A DNA stretch of 64,000 nt from an uncultured Desulfobacteraceae bacterium (GCA_913060875.1 CAJXSL010000006.1:62001-126000), one strand, 5' to 3'; shown: positions 1-9,123, counted from the stretch's first letter. Numbers and translations: made by a program. The notes: generated by a model not told the origin, from the letters alone.

Positions 1-1
1 C

Positions 2-529
2 CTGGCGGCCCTGGGCGTGGCCCACCATATTGGGATCGAGGCCCGCGTATTGGCCGATGGCCTGGCCGGTTTTCGCGGCATCAAGCGCCGCCAGGAAGTG
101 CGGGGCGTGCGCCGGGGGATCGTGGTGATCGACGATTTTGCCCATCATCCCAGTGCCGTGCGGGAAACCGTGCGGGCGGTCAAAGCTTTCTACGGCCAAC
201 GACGCCTGGTGGCTGTCTTCGAACCGCGCACCAACACCAGCATGCGGGACGTCTTTCAGGATACGTACAGCACCTGCTTCGACCCGGCCGACCTGGTCTG
301 CATCCGGCATCCGCCGCTTTTGAGCAAAATTCCTTCGGGAGAGCGGTTTTCATCTGAAAAGCTGGTGGAGGATCTGCGGGAGAGGGGGAAAGACGCATTC
401 TTTTTCCCGGATACGGCGGCCATCATCGATCATCTGACGGCGTCATCCCGGGAGGGGGACGTGATCCTGATCATGTCCAATGGCGGGTTCGACAACATCC
501 ACGTGCGCCTGCTGGAGGCGCTGGCCTGA
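2..529 (+). CDS. mpl: Mpl murein-peptide ligase, C-terminal part (partial)
   Basis: The frame is open from base 2 and the gene starts left of the window; about 175 C-terminal residues are visible. The motifs DDFAHHPSAVRET and AVFEPRTNTSMRDVFQ are those of the C-terminal domain of Mpl, the cytoplasmic ligase joining UDP-MurNAc to the recycled tripeptide L-Ala-gamma-D-Glu-meso-DAP. The FEPRTNTS string distinguishes Mpl from MurC, which has a QPHRYTRT-like string there. Family assignment is firm; activity cannot be judged because the ATP-binding domain lies outside. The next gene is convergent, with an 18-nt gap. Confidence 0.9.
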   Translation: MAALGVAHHIGIEARVLADGLAGFRGIKRRQEVRGVRRGIVVIDDFAHHPSAVRETVRAVKAFYGQRRLVAVFEPRTNTSMRDVFQDTYSTCFDPADLVCIRHPPLLSKIPSGERFSSEKLVEDLRERGKDAFFFPDTAAIIDHLTASSREGDVILIMSNGGFDNIHVRLLEALA

Positions 530-547
530 GCCATACCGTCAAGCCGT

Positions 548-1741
548 TCAGGCCACTCCGGAAAACCCGGTGTATTCGTCGAAATCCGGGTTCATCTTGT
601 TGCCGTAAACGTCTTCGCCGTTGAATTTAAAGACGATGTGGGCCGGGTCGATGGTGCCGTCCGCCGTTTCGTTTTGTTGGATGCTAAAGGTTATTTTGGC
701 GGTCAGATTCCGGTCGTCATAGTAGACAAAGTCGGGGTAGGCCTTGGGGGTGACTTCGGTGTCGGGTATGGAAAAGCCGAAATTGTATTTTTCCGTCAGA
801 TTGTCGCCGTTGGCACGGGTAATGGACCAGTTGTAAATGTTTTCCACGGATTCCCGGTCCATTTTTTTGCTGAACTGGAACTCCATGGTGAAGGTCTGGA
901 CCGCGTTGGCGTTGACCAGGTAGCTGTCCAGGGCGGTCAACGGAGTCCGCATGGGCAGGGTTTTGAGAAAGCTGCAGTTGGCGGACGCGAACATGATCTG
1001 GGGAGGATCGACCTTGTACATGTAACGGCTCAAGGTATCGGCCAGATCGGCATCGTTTTCTTCCAGAAAGTCCACCATTTCCTGGGCTTTGTCCATCAGC
1101 CCCATATCGGCATAATTGTACCCCAGTTCCGCATAGGCCGTATAGAATTCTTCGTCTTTCTCCAGCGCCATCTTAAACTGCAATACAGCGTCATCGTAAC
1201 GCTCCATCTTGTTGTACGTCTGCCCCAGACCGAAATAACCGTTGGTGGCCTCCGGCTCCATGCGCTGCACACGGCTGAAGGCGCTTTCGGCCTGGCTATA
1301 GTCACCCATGGCCAAATGGGTTTGACCCAGCGAGTAGTAGTTGGCGGCGGAGGGATTGAGACGTACCGCTTTTTCATATTGCATCAAGGCGTCCTGGTGG
1401 CGCCCTTCGGCAAAATAAAGATTGGCCAGTTTGAGGACGGGGGCATCGCTGGTGGGATCCAACTGCATGCTGGTTTTATAGGCTTCGGCCGCCTTGTCGA
1501 TGCGGCCGAGCTTGATATAGCTGCTGGCCATGTAGTCGGCCGACGTCTGGGCATATTGCGAGGTCGGGGACAGGGCGACACTGCGCCGGAAAGCCTCCGC
1601 CGCTTCGGTGTATTTGCCGTCCTGGTAAAGATCCATACCCTGGGACAGGGCCGTGTTGGCCAGCTGTTCCATCTGCTGACTTTGCTCAGTCGCTGAAATG
1701 AACATGCTTTGGGGATCGATGCCGCCGCTCAATAGATCCAT
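548..1741 (-). CDS. TPR-repeat protein with C-terminal beta-type domain
   Basis: A 397-residue protein. Residues about 25-245 are a run of five to six tetratricopeptide repeats (for example GKYTEAAEAFRRSVALSP, GRHQDALMQYEKAVRLNP, ERYDDAVLQFKMALEKD), a scaffold for protein contacts. Residues about 255-397 have no TPRs and are rich in beta-prone segments; phrases such as FSKKMDRESVENIYNWSI resemble bacterial Ig-like (SbsA-type) domains, a weak resemblance. No signal peptide is visible. The start ATG at 1741 has an AAGG box at good spacing. It is divergent from the OmpA lipoprotein gene, with a roughly 195-nt intergenic region. No specific function can be assigned. Confidence 0.8.
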   Translation of the reverse strand: MDLLSGGIDPQSMFISATEQSQQMEQLANTALSQGMDLYQDGKYTEAAEAFRRSVALSPTSQYAQTSADYMASSYIKLGRIDKAAEAYKTSMQLDPTSDAPVLKLANLYFAEGRHQDALMQYEKAVRLNPSAANYYSLGQTHLAMGDYSQAESAFSRVQRMEPEATNGYFGLGQTYNKMERYDDAVLQFKMALEKDEEFYTAYAELGYNYADMGLMDKAQEMVDFLEENDADLADTLSRYMYKVDPPQIMFASANCSFLKTLPMRTPLTALDSYLVNANAVQTFTMEFQFSKKMDRESVENIYNWSITRANGDNLTEKYNFGFSIPDTEVTPKAYPDFVYYDDRNLTAKITFSIQQNETADGTIDPAHIVFKFNGEDVYGNKMNPDFDEYTGFSGVA

Positions 1742-1936
1742 TAGGTCGCCTTTGTTTTGAAAAATATGGTTCGACTGTAAACCTTTATCGGTCGGCGAGC
1801 GTCTAAACTTTAGCGGTCTGTTGAAGCATAGCGGTAGGGCAGCTGAATAGCCGCAACGATGGCCAGGGTTGACTTTCGCACCCGCCTTGCCTAATTAAGC
1901 CGTTTAGGTCACAACCACTCAGGAGGAAATCGCAAG

Positions 1937-2581
1937 ATGAAAAGACATATGCAAATCGTTTTGATCGGAATGATGATTCTGACCCTCATGGCCTGTGCCA
2001 ATGCCACCCGGGGCCAGAAAGGTGCGGCCATTGGCGCTGGAATCGGTGCGGCGGCCGGTGCCGGTTTGGGTCAGGCCATCGGTGGTAATACCGAAAGCAC
2101 CCTGATCGGTGCAGGCATCGGTGCCGCGGTGGGGGGCTTGGCCGGATGGCAGATCGGCGAGTACATGGATCGCCAGGAAGCTGAACTGCAGCAGGCCTTT
2201 GCCGATTCTGAAGCCGCGGCTATTCGGCGTGAACAGGATGTCCTGACCGCGACTTTCAAGGGGGATGTCTTTTTTGACTTCGATTCGGCCACATTGAAGC
2301 CGGGCGCCTACCGTGAAATCGACCGTACGGCGAATGTGCTCAACCGTTATCCCCAGACCACGATTTTGGTGGCTGGCCACACGGACAGCAGCGGATCGGA
2401 ATCCTATAACCAGCAGTTGTCCGAACGGCGGGCCCAGGCCGTGCGCGACGCCCTGGTCAACCGGGGTGTCGATCCGCGCCGCCTTCAGGTGATCGGATAT
2501 GGTGAGTCCCAGCCCATTTCTTCCAGTGATGCCATGAACCGGCGTGTGGAATTGAGGATCGAAGCGATCCAGCAGGGATGA
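1937..2581 (+). CDS. OmpA-family lipoprotein with glycine-zipper segment
   Basis: A 214-residue outer-membrane lipoprotein. The signal peptide ends in the lipobox LMAC (Cys20). Residues about 28-78 form two glycine-zipper blocks (AAIGAGIGAAAGAGLG and IGAGIGAAVGGLAG). The C-terminal half, about 105-210, is an OmpA-type peptidoglycan-binding domain with FFDFDSATLK, GHTDSSGS, LSERRAQAVRDAL and NRRVELRI. This is the YiaD architecture, which anchors the outer membrane to the wall. The start is set by the AGGAGG box at 1920-1925. A TTGACT at 1869 could be the -35 of its promoter, but the -10 is poor. Confidence 0.9.
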   Translation: MKRHMQIVLIGMMILTLMACANATRGQKGAAIGAGIGAAAGAGLGQAIGGNTESTLIGAGIGAAVGGLAGWQIGEYMDRQEAELQQAFADSEAAAIRREQDVLTATFKGDVFFDFDSATLKPGAYREIDRTANVLNRYPQTTILVAGHTDSSGSESYNQQLSERRAQAVRDALVNRGVDPRRLQVIGYGESQPISSSDAMNRRVELRIEAIQQG

Positions 2582-2614
2582 TAACCGGCTTGACGCTTTC
2601 AAGGGAGAAACCGC

Positions 2615-2821
2615 GTGAATTCAGCGAAACCCGGTGACCCTAATGTGATTTGTCATTTTTGTGGCTGCCAGTCGCCGCATGCCTATGCCTGCGGTGACTG
2701 TCAGCACGAATTTTGCCTCAGCTGTGTGCCCACCCAAACCCCCAACCCAGCCCAGGACCTGCATTGTCCCGTCTGCGGCAGCCGCAACATAAGGGCTCAG
2801 AACCCAGCCGACCCTGACTGA
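2615..2821 (+). CDS. small Cys-rich zinc-ribbon-like protein
   Basis: A 68-residue protein starting at GTG, preceded by AAGGGAGA. Nine cysteines (13, 16, 18, 26, 29, 34, 37, 51, 54) plus several His form CxxC knuckles: CHFC, CGDC, CLSC and CPVC. This looks like two or more zinc sites, of the kind seen in small zinc ribbons or RING-like folds. It lies between the OmpA lipoprotein and birA on the same strand. I do not recognise a named family; the regular cysteine spacing and the ribosome-binding site support it being real. Confidence 0.65.
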   Translation: MNSAKPGDPNVICHFCGCQSPHAYACGDCQHEFCLSCVPTQTPNPAQDLHCPVCGSRNIRAQNPADPD

Positions 2822-2866
2822 TATCCATGATGATATGCCCTCGCAGTTGACTTTCAAAAGATAGTG

Positions 2867-2896
2867 CGTTAACCAAGCGTCCATAAAAAGTTAACG
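2867..2896 (+). promoter_or_regulatory. candidate BirA operator upstream of birA
   Basis: A perfect 7-bp inverted repeat, CGTTAAC at 2867-2873 and GTTAACG at 2890-2896, separated by 16 nt, ends on the first base of the birA GTG start. The GTTAAC-N16-GTTAAC layout resembles BirA boxes (two half-sites of GTTAAC or GTAAAC type about 15 nt apart). A TTGACT at 2847-2852 could be the -35, so a bound repressor would cover the -10 and the start. The geometry is seen directly; autoregulation of the biotin unit by BirA is inferred. Confidence 0.6.
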
Positions 2897-3852
2897 TGAG
2901 GGCTGTTTTGAAACGCCGTATTCTTCAATATCTCCGCGCTTCGGATGATATCCTGTCCGGAGAGCAGATGAGTGCCCGTTTGGGGGTCTCCCGGGTGGCG
3001 GTATGGAAACATATCCGTCGGCTCCAGGACGCCGGCTACCCCATCGAATCGACACCCAAAGGCTACCGGCTTACCGGGCGGCCGGATATGCTGCAGCCCT
3101 GGGAATTTGACGGCCGGGAAGGGCGTATGCATTGCTATGGCGAGGTGGAATCCACCATGGCCATTGCCCGGGAACTGGCCCGCGAGAGCTGCCCGGAATT
3201 TACCGTGGTAACGGCCGAGCGACAAACCAAAGGCCGTGGCCGTCTGGGAAGGGTCTGGCATTCCCAAAGAGGCGGGCTGTATTTTACCATTGTACTGCGT
3301 CCGACCCTGCCATCCCCATTGAGTTCGCTGACCACCTTCGCGGCCGGTCGGACCTGGGCGGTCATGCTGCGCGACGCCTATGGCATCGAGGCCGGGTTGA
3401 AATGGCCCAACGATCTGCTGGTGGACGGGCGGAAACTGTCCGGCATGCTGTCGGAAATGGATGCCCGGGGGGAGATGGTGACCTTTGTCAATATCGGCAT
3501 TGGCCTCAATGTCAACAATGATCCGACCGCCGACGAACCGACGGCCGTGTCCCTGGCCCAAATATTGGGGCGCAAACTTGACCGACGGGATCTCCTGGAG
3601 GGCTTTCTGGAACGGTTTGAAGCGAAAATGAGGGATCCCCACGGGCTGGATCGCATTATTGCCGAGTGGAAACCCTATGCCGTCACGTTGAATCAGGCGG
3701 TCCGGATTGTCACCACCCGGGAGTCCATCGAGGGCATTGCCCGGGATGTGGATGAAACAGGCGCCCTGCTTCTGGAGCGCCCCGACGGAACCCTGCAGCG
3801 TATCATCCATGGGGACTGTTTTCACCAGGCCGACGCTGTCGGCGCCGGATGA
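2896..3852 (+). CDS. birA: BirA biotin-protein ligase / biotin repressor
   Basis: A 318-residue bifunctional BirA. Residues 1-60 are a winged helix-turn-helix (SARLGVSRVAVWKHIRRLQDAGYPIES, shown here in part), so it is the repressor class. The ligase core follows, with the biotinyl-AMP loop GRGRLGR (113-119), SQRGGLYF and the KWPND motif (169-173); a small C-terminal SH3-like domain ends the protein. It makes biotinyl-5'-AMP and transfers biotin to carboxylase BCCP domains, and as holo-repressor binds biotin operators. GTG at 2896 is the only suitable start, since an in-frame TAA lies at 2884. It is followed by the BioMNY transporter genes. Confidence 0.95.
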   Translation: MRAVLKRRILQYLRASDDILSGEQMSARLGVSRVAVWKHIRRLQDAGYPIESTPKGYRLTGRPDMLQPWEFDGREGRMHCYGEVESTMAIARELARESCPEFTVVTAERQTKGRGRLGRVWHSQRGGLYFTIVLRPTLPSPLSSLTTFAAGRTWAVMLRDAYGIEAGLKWPNDLLVDGRKLSGMLSEMDARGEMVTFVNIGIGLNVNNDPTADEPTAVSLAQILGRKLDRRDLLEGFLERFEAKMRDPHGLDRIIAEWKPYAVTLNQAVRIVTTRESIEGIARDVDETGALLLERPDGTLQRIIHGDCFHQADAVGAG

Positions 3853-3896
3853 AAACATGCAATGCTTTAGATAATATAGATTAAGGAACTGAAATA

Positions 3897-4472
3897 ATGC
3901 ATGATATTCGCTCAATGGTCTTGGCGTCGCTGTTTGCGGCGCTGACGGCGGTGGGGGCTTGGGTTGCGATACCCGTTGGACCGGTGCCGATCGTTTTGCA
4001 GAATTTATTCGTCATGCTGATGGGCTTGCTGTTGGGACCGCGCTGGGGGATGGCGGGCGTCGGCGTTTACCTGTTGGCGGGCGCCCTCGGACTGCCGGTC
4101 TTTGCTGGTGGAACCAGTGGGATTGCCCGTTTTGCAGGACCCACCGGCGGTTACCTGGTCGGGTATCTGCCCTGTGTGGCGGTCATTGGCTGGGTATCGG
4201 CCCTGGGCCGGGGGCATCGCCTTTTCGATGCGCTGGCCATGGTTTGTGGGACGGCAGCCCTCTATACCTGCGGTGTGGGCTGGTTGCAACTGGTCACGGG
4301 CATGGCTTGGGACAAAGCGCTGGGAATAGGGGTGATGCCTTTTTTGCCCGGGGATATCGCCAAGATCATTGCCGCTGTTTTGCTGATCAAATCCTTGCGC
4401 CAACTGATTACCCTGGAGCCGGCCCGTACCCCGGGCGCCGGTGGCAATGCGTCTATGCCCATCGGCAAATAA
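3897..4472 (+). CDS. bioY: BioY biotin transporter substrate-binding subunit
   Basis: A 191-residue hydrophobic protein with about six membrane segments and BioY hallmarks: PVGPVPIVLQNLFVMLMGLLLG, in part, then GLPVFAGGTSGIARFAGPTGGYLVGY in part. It is the S-component of an ECF-type biotin importer in the inner membrane. A TAAGGA box precedes the ATG. It lies 44 nt after birA and is followed at once by ATPase and T-component genes, so this is the three-part BioMNY form. No separate operator is seen before it, so it is probably controlled with birA. Confidence 0.95.
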   Translation: MHDIRSMVLASLFAALTAVGAWVAIPVGPVPIVLQNLFVMLMGLLLGPRWGMAGVGVYLLAGALGLPVFAGGTSGIARFAGPTGGYLVGYLPCVAVIGWVSALGRGHRLFDALAMVCGTAALYTCGVGWLQLVTGMAWDKALGIGVMPFLPGDIAKIIAAVLLIKSLRQLITLEPARTPGAGGNASMPIGK

Positions 4473-4506
4473 CGGCCCGTCGTGATGAAATGAGGTGACC
4501 CGCACC

Positions 4507-5250
4507 ATGATTCGGCTTGAAAATGTCGGCTTCAGCTATGGCAACGGCCAATGGCGCCTGAAGGACGTGTCTTTCGCGGTGCCGGCCGGGGAGCTGGCCA
4601 TCGTGGCCGGTGCCAACGGATCGGGAAAAACCACGCTGCTAAGGCATATCAACGGCCTTTTGCTGCCCGAAGAGGGGCGTGTTCTCGTGGACGGGCTCTG
4701 CACCCGGAATGCCCTGCGTGAAGTTCGCCGGAGGGTGGGCATGGTTTTTCAACATGCCGATGCCCAAATCGTGGGGGAAACCGTGAGCGAGGATGTGGCT
4801 TTCGGGCCTGAAAACCTTTGCCTGCCCCGCCCGGAGATTGACGGGCGTGTCCGGGAGGCCCTCGACGCCGTCGGGCTTGCCCATAAAAGGCATCAGCGGC
4901 CGCACCTGCTTTCCGGGGGTGAGAAGCGCCGGCTGACCATTGCCGGCATTATGGCCATGCGCCCTAAGGTTGTGGTGCTTGACGAACCTTTTTCCAGCCT
5001 CGATCTGTTCGGGGTGCAGCAGGTGCTTCGCCAGATCCTTGCCCTCAAGGCCTCCGGTTGCACCGTCTTGGTCACAACCCATGATCTCGATAAGATTATT
5101 ACCCATGCCGACCGCCTGCTCCTGCTTCACGAGGGGCGCCTCGTGGCGGCGGGACCACCGGACCATATCCTGCCGGGGATCGAACAGTTCGGGGTGCGTG
5201 AACCGGATGCGACGCGCTGCGGGATGCCGGTGAGGTCATGGCTGAACTGA
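4507..5250 (+). CDS. bioM: BioM/CbiO-type ECF transporter ATPase
   Basis: A 247-residue ABC ATPase. Walker A is GANGSGKTT (35-43), the signature is LSGGEKRR, Walker B is VVVLDEPFSSLD, and the switch His is in TTHDLD. It powers the biotin ECF importer from the cytoplasmic side. I chose ATG 4507, which follows a GAGGTGA box, rather than the GTG 12 nt upstream. Its stop overlaps the start of the next gene by 13 nt, showing translational coupling with the T component. Confidence 0.93.
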   Translation: MIRLENVGFSYGNGQWRLKDVSFAVPAGELAIVAGANGSGKTTLLRHINGLLLPEEGRVLVDGLCTRNALREVRRRVGMVFQHADAQIVGETVSEDVAFGPENLCLPRPEIDGRVREALDAVGLAHKRHQRPHLLSGGEKRRLTIAGIMAMRPKVVVLDEPFSSLDLFGVQQVLRQILALKASGCTVLVTTHDLDKIITHADRLLLLHEGRLVAAGPPDHILPGIEQFGVREPDATRCGMPVRSWLN

Positions 5251-5993
5251 ATCTTTTCGGTTATTGCCATGGGCGGACGTTTGCGCACCGCCTGGATGTT
5301 CGCTGGAAGCTGGCCTGCCTCCTGATGCTGACATCGGCGGTCATGACGGCAAAGCCGGCGGCCATGGGGCCCCTTTCCTTCGGCGCCATCCTCCTTTGGA
5401 CCGGCCTGCGGCTGCCGCTGAAACGTTTCGGCCGCGAACTGCTGGCCTTTCTCCTCTTTCTAATGTTTGTTTTCAGTGCGCGCGCGGTTTCGACTCCCGG
5501 TGATCCATGGCTGTCCTGGGGGCTGGTGCATGTCACCCGTGATGGGGTTCGGGAAGGGGGGCAGATGGTCTGGCGATTGCTGATGATCCTGGTCCTCGGG
5601 TTGGTTTTCATTGCCACCACCCGGCCGGCCGACCTGAAAGCAGCGGTTCAGTGGCTGCTTCGCCCAATCCCGCTGGTTCCCGAACAGAAAGCCGCCACCA
5701 TGGTGGGACTGCTGGTTCGCTTTATTCCGGTTCTGCACCAGCAAATTCAGGAGACCCAGAGTGCGCTGGCTGCCCGGGGCGCTGTCGCGCGGCGACCGTC
5801 CTTGAGAAAGATTCGCACCATCGTTTTACCAACCATGCGTCGGGCTGTGCTTGCCGCGGACCAATTGTCCCTGGCCATGATGGCACGCGGCTATCAGGAA
5901 AGACGCACCGAAGCCGATTTTTACACCGGATGGTCCGAATACCTGGCCCTGGCCTCAGCCGGGGTGATTTTAGTGGGGACTCTGATTATTTGA
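5238..5993 (+). CDS. bioN: BioN/EcfT transmembrane subunit of biotin importer
   Basis: A 251-residue membrane protein of the EcfT/CbiQ family. Hydrophobic segments are followed by the cytoplasmic coupling helices with both conserved Ala-Arg-Gly motifs (LAARGAVARR and MMARGYQERR), which dock onto the ATPases. Together with BioM and BioY it completes a biotin ECF transporter. It overlaps bioM by 13 nt and is the last gene of the unit; a strong terminator follows at 6042. Confidence 0.9.
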   Translation: MAELNLFGYCHGRTFAHRLDVRWKLACLLMLTSAVMTAKPAAMGPLSFGAILLWTGLRLPLKRFGRELLAFLLFLMFVFSARAVSTPGDPWLSWGLVHVTRDGVREGGQMVWRLLMILVLGLVFIATTRPADLKAAVQWLLRPIPLVPEQKAATMVGLLVRFIPVLHQQIQETQSALAARGAVARRPSLRKIRTIVLPTMRRAVLAADQLSLAMMARGYQERRTEADFYTGWSEYLALASAGVILVGTLII

Positions 5994-6041
5994 CACCTAT
6001 AATTCTTGCGTGTAGTATCCATTCGTCTGATGGAACGGTAT

Positions 6042-6085
6042 GCCGCTTGAATGGGCCAACATGCTCTTTGGCAAGCGGCTTTTTT
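6042..6085 (+). terminator. Rho-independent terminator after biotin unit
   Basis: GCCGCTTG (6042-6049) pairs perfectly with CAAGCGGC (6072-6079), followed by six T residues. The loop is about 22 nt with a minor internal pairing. It separates the biotin unit from trkA. Confidence 0.75.
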
Positions 6086-6114
6086 GATGGATCGTTTGAG
6101 GAAGGGCAACCTTT

Positions 6115-7479
6115 TTGAAAATTATCATTATCGGCGCTGGTGAAGTCGGTTTTCATATTGCCAGTCATCTGGCGCTGGAAAACAAGGATGTCGTCATCGT
6201 CGACAAAGACCCGGAAGCCCTGCGACGCGTCTCCGACAATCTCGATGTACAGGTGTTGCAAGGCTCCGGCAGCAGTCCCACCGTACTCGAGGAGGCCGGG
6301 CTGCGGTCGGCCGAAATCATGCTGGCCGTCACCAACAGCGACGAGGCCAACCTGGTAGCCTGTCTGGTGGCCAACATCGTATCGCCTTCCACCAAGAAAC
6401 TGGCGCGCATCCGCAATGCGGATTATGACGACTATCACGCAACCTTTCGTGAGAATGCGCCCTACATCGACACGGTCATCAATCCAGACATTGAAGTGGT
6501 CAAGACGATCGACAGGATGCTGACCGTCCCCGGCGCCGTGGATGTCGGGGAGTTTGCCGACGGGCGCATCAAATTTGTGGGCATCAAAGTCGATGAAGAC
6601 TCGCCCCTCAACCGCATGCAACTGGTCGACCTTCCCGGCCGGCTCGGGGGCATTCGTCTTTTGATCGCCGCGATCATGCGGGATGAGGAATTGATCATCC
6701 CCCGCGGCAAAGACCGGCTGATGGCCGGTGACCTGGTTTATTTCATCACGGCGAGCGAACAGCTGGAAACGACGTTGGAAACCCTCGGCAAGCAGGAGGA
6801 GCCCCTCAAACGTGTTCTGATCATCGGGGGCGGACGCATCGGTTATCGGCTGGCTTCGGTATTGGAAGAGCGGAACCTGAGCTGCAAGATCATCGAGAAG
6901 GATTCCGCCAAATGCGATCAACTGGCGGATCGGCTGAACAAGGCCGTGGTCTTGCACGGTGACGGATCCGATCAAAGCCTGCTGGCCGAAGAGAATGTGG
7001 GTGACATGGATGCGGTCGTTACCCTGACCAACGACGAAGAGACCAATATTTTAGCCTCCCTGCTGACCCGGCGCATGGGGATTCGCAAGTGCATCACCCG
7101 GATCAGTAAATTCAGCTATTTCCCCCTCATGGCCACCATCGGTATCGAACAGGTGGTCAGCCCGCGGCTTTCCGCCATCAACAGCATCATCCAGCATGTT
7201 CGTCGGGGCAAGGTGCTTTCGGCCATGTCCATCAAGGGGGAACAGGCCGAAATCATGGAGGCCGTGGCCATGGAGACCTCGGCGATTGTCGGCAAGCCGC
7301 TGCGGTCGGTCGGCATCCCCAAAGGGGCCTTGGTTGCGGCGGTCATGCGACAGGACCATATCATCATCCCCTCCGGCGAAACGGTTATCGAACCGGACGA
7401 CCGCATCATCATCGTGTCCCGGCGTGAAGCCATCCCGCAGGTCGAAAAGATCCTGGCGGTCAAGCTGGAGTTCTTTTAA
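6115..7479 (+). CDS. trkA: TrkA, regulatory subunit of Trk K+ uptake
   Basis: A 454-residue protein with two tandem RCK units. Each begins with a nucleotide-binding Rossmann motif, GAGEVGFHIA near residue 7 and GGGRIGYRLA near residue 237, and ends in a TrkA-C domain. It sits under the TrkH channel and gates it in response to NAD(H)/ATP. The start is an unusual TTG, preceded by a GAGGAAGGG box 8-9 nt upstream; the sequence begins directly with the first beta strand, so no other start is reasonable. Its stop overlaps the trkH ATG by one base. Confidence 0.95.
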   Translation: MKIIIIGAGEVGFHIASHLALENKDVVIVDKDPEALRRVSDNLDVQVLQGSGSSPTVLEEAGLRSAEIMLAVTNSDEANLVACLVANIVSPSTKKLARIRNADYDDYHATFRENAPYIDTVINPDIEVVKTIDRMLTVPGAVDVGEFADGRIKFVGIKVDEDSPLNRMQLVDLPGRLGGIRLLIAAIMRDEELIIPRGKDRLMAGDLVYFITASEQLETTLETLGKQEEPLKRVLIIGGGRIGYRLASVLEERNLSCKIIEKDSAKCDQLADRLNKAVVLHGDGSDQSLLAEENVGDMDAVVTLTNDEETNILASLLTRRMGIRKCITRISKFSYFPLMATIGIEQVVSPRLSAINSIIQHVRRGKVLSAMSIKGEQAEIMEAVAMETSAIVGKPLRSVGIPKGALVAAVMRQDHIIIPSGETVIEPDDRIIIVSRREAIPQVEKILAVKLEFF

Positions 7480-8927
7480 TGCATTGGCGTCATGTTGCCA
7501 AAGTTGTCGGGGTGCTCACGATTGCCTTGGCCTCGACCATGCTGGTCCCCTTGCTGGTGGGACTTTTTTACAAGGATGGCAGTGCACGCGCGTTTGTCAT
7601 GGCCATCGCCGGTACCCTGGCGGGCGGTGCGGTACTGATTTTTTGCGGGCGAGGTGACCGCTCCGACTATGTCAGCCAGCGCGAGGGCATGGCCATTGTG
7701 GCCCTGGGGTGGACGGTCGCCGGTTTTTTCGGGGCCCTGCCGTTTTATTTCGAAGGAATTTTTCCGACCTTTGCGGATGCCTTTTTCGAGTCCGTGTCGG
7801 GTTTCACCACGACCGGGGCATCGGTTCTCAGCGACATCGAAGCCGTTGCCAAGGGACTCCTGCTGTGGCGCAGCCTGATCCAGTGGTTGGGCGGCATGGG
7901 GATCATTGTTCTGGGCATTGCGATCCTGCCCTTTCTCGGCGTGGGGGGAATGCAGCTCTACAAAGCCGAGGTGCCCACCCCTGTGCCGGATAAACTCCAG
8001 CCCCGGATTCGCGACACCGCGATGATCCTCTGGAAAGTCTATGCCTTGATTACGGTGCTGGAAATTTTGGCCCTGTGGGGCGGGGGCATGTCCGTTTACG
8101 ATGCGGTCAATCACGCCCTGACGACACTGCCCACGGGCGGGTTTTCCACGAAAAACGCCTCGATGGCCCAGTTTGACAGCGCTTATTTCGATTTAATCAT
8201 CAGCTTTTTCATGCTGCTGGCGGGTGTGAATTTTTCGTTGCATTACCAGATGCTGCGGGGCAAACCGCTGGCCTTCTGGCGCGATTCCGAATGCCGTTTT
8301 TTCCTGGGGGCGGTAGCGGTGCTGACCCTCGTGGTGTCCCTCGATATCTGGCACAGCGTCTATGCTTCCCTGGGCGATGCCCTGCGCTACGGGCTGTTTC
8401 AGGTTGTCTCCATCGTTACGACCACGGGTTATGCCACGGCCGATTACGAACAATGGCCGGCCATGTCCCAGTTGATTCTTTTGCTGTGCATGTTCCTGGG
8501 GGCTTCGGCCGGTTCCACCGGCGGCGGCATGAAGTGTCTGCGCATCATGCTGTGTTTCAAATTCTGCTATAAAGAATTGTTTTCCCTGATTCATCCCCGG
8601 GCTGTCAGCCATGTCAAGATCGCCGGCAAAACCGTGCCCGATGATGTGTTGCGGAGTGTGTTGGGCTTCCTGTCGCTTTATATGGGGCTGTTCGGGCTTT
8701 GCACCGTATTGCTGGCCGGATTGGGCGTGGATTTTGTCACCGCTTTCGGTGCCGTTGCCGCCACCATCGGAAATATCGGACCGGGATTCGGCATGGTCGG
8801 TCCGGTTGAAAATTACGCTGCGATTCCTTATCTTGGAAAATGGCTGCTGATCTGGTGCATGCTGCTGGGACGTCTCGAGATTTTTACCGTGGTCATTCTG
8901 TTGGTGCCGGAATTCTATCGTAAATAG
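7479..8927 (+). CDS. trkH: TrkH-type potassium channel subunit
   Basis: A 482-residue integral membrane protein with four pore repeats. The selectivity-filter segments are visible in order: SGFTTTGASVL, TTLPTGGFST, SIVTTTGYAT and ATIGNIGPGFG. It conducts K+ into the cell with TrkA attached to its cytoplasmic face. It overlaps trkA by one base, so the two form a single unit. The length matches the family. Confidence 0.95.
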   Translation: MHWRHVAKVVGVLTIALASTMLVPLLVGLFYKDGSARAFVMAIAGTLAGGAVLIFCGRGDRSDYVSQREGMAIVALGWTVAGFFGALPFYFEGIFPTFADAFFESVSGFTTTGASVLSDIEAVAKGLLLWRSLIQWLGGMGIIVLGIAILPFLGVGGMQLYKAEVPTPVPDKLQPRIRDTAMILWKVYALITVLEILALWGGGMSVYDAVNHALTTLPTGGFSTKNASMAQFDSAYFDLIISFFMLLAGVNFSLHYQMLRGKPLAFWRDSECRFFLGAVAVLTLVVSLDIWHSVYASLGDALRYGLFQVVSIVTTTGYATADYEQWPAMSQLILLLCMFLGASAGSTGGGMKCLRIMLCFKFCYKELFSLIHPRAVSHVKIAGKTVPDDVLRSVLGFLSLYMGLFGLCTVLLAGLGVDFVTAFGAVAATIGNIGPGFGMVGPVENYAAIPYLGKWLLIWCMLLGRLEIFTVVILLVPEFYRK

Positions 8928-9077
8928 GCTTGGAACAGGCCCAGGCATCACCCTCTGGCGGCACAGGATGAATCACGTTGGGAACCGGGTACGGTTGCTA
9001 TGATCTGATGGAGGTGTCCCTGCGTTTAGCCTCGCCAGGCAGCGCACCCAAAAATTGTCGAAAAGACGAAATTTATG

Positions 9078-9106
9078 TTGACAAGAGGGAATTCTCTGTA
9101 TAGATA
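9078..9106 (+). promoter_or_regulatory. sigma-70-type promoter for tRNA genes
   Basis: A consensus -35 TTGACA (9078-9083) and a TAGATA -10 (9101-9106) are spaced 17 nt apart, with the first tRNA starting at 9124. A short spacer to a stable RNA is typical. Confidence 0.65.
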
Positions 9107-9123
9107 ATATCGCTTCCTGAACG

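Noticed and set aside
638-1696. 352-codon open frame on the plus strand
   Set aside because: It is the mirror of the TPR gene; composition follows from the TPR codons and there is no ribosome-binding site.
5986-6975. 329-codon minus-strand frame
   Set aside because: Antisense shadow of trkA, with no start signal or recognisable domain.
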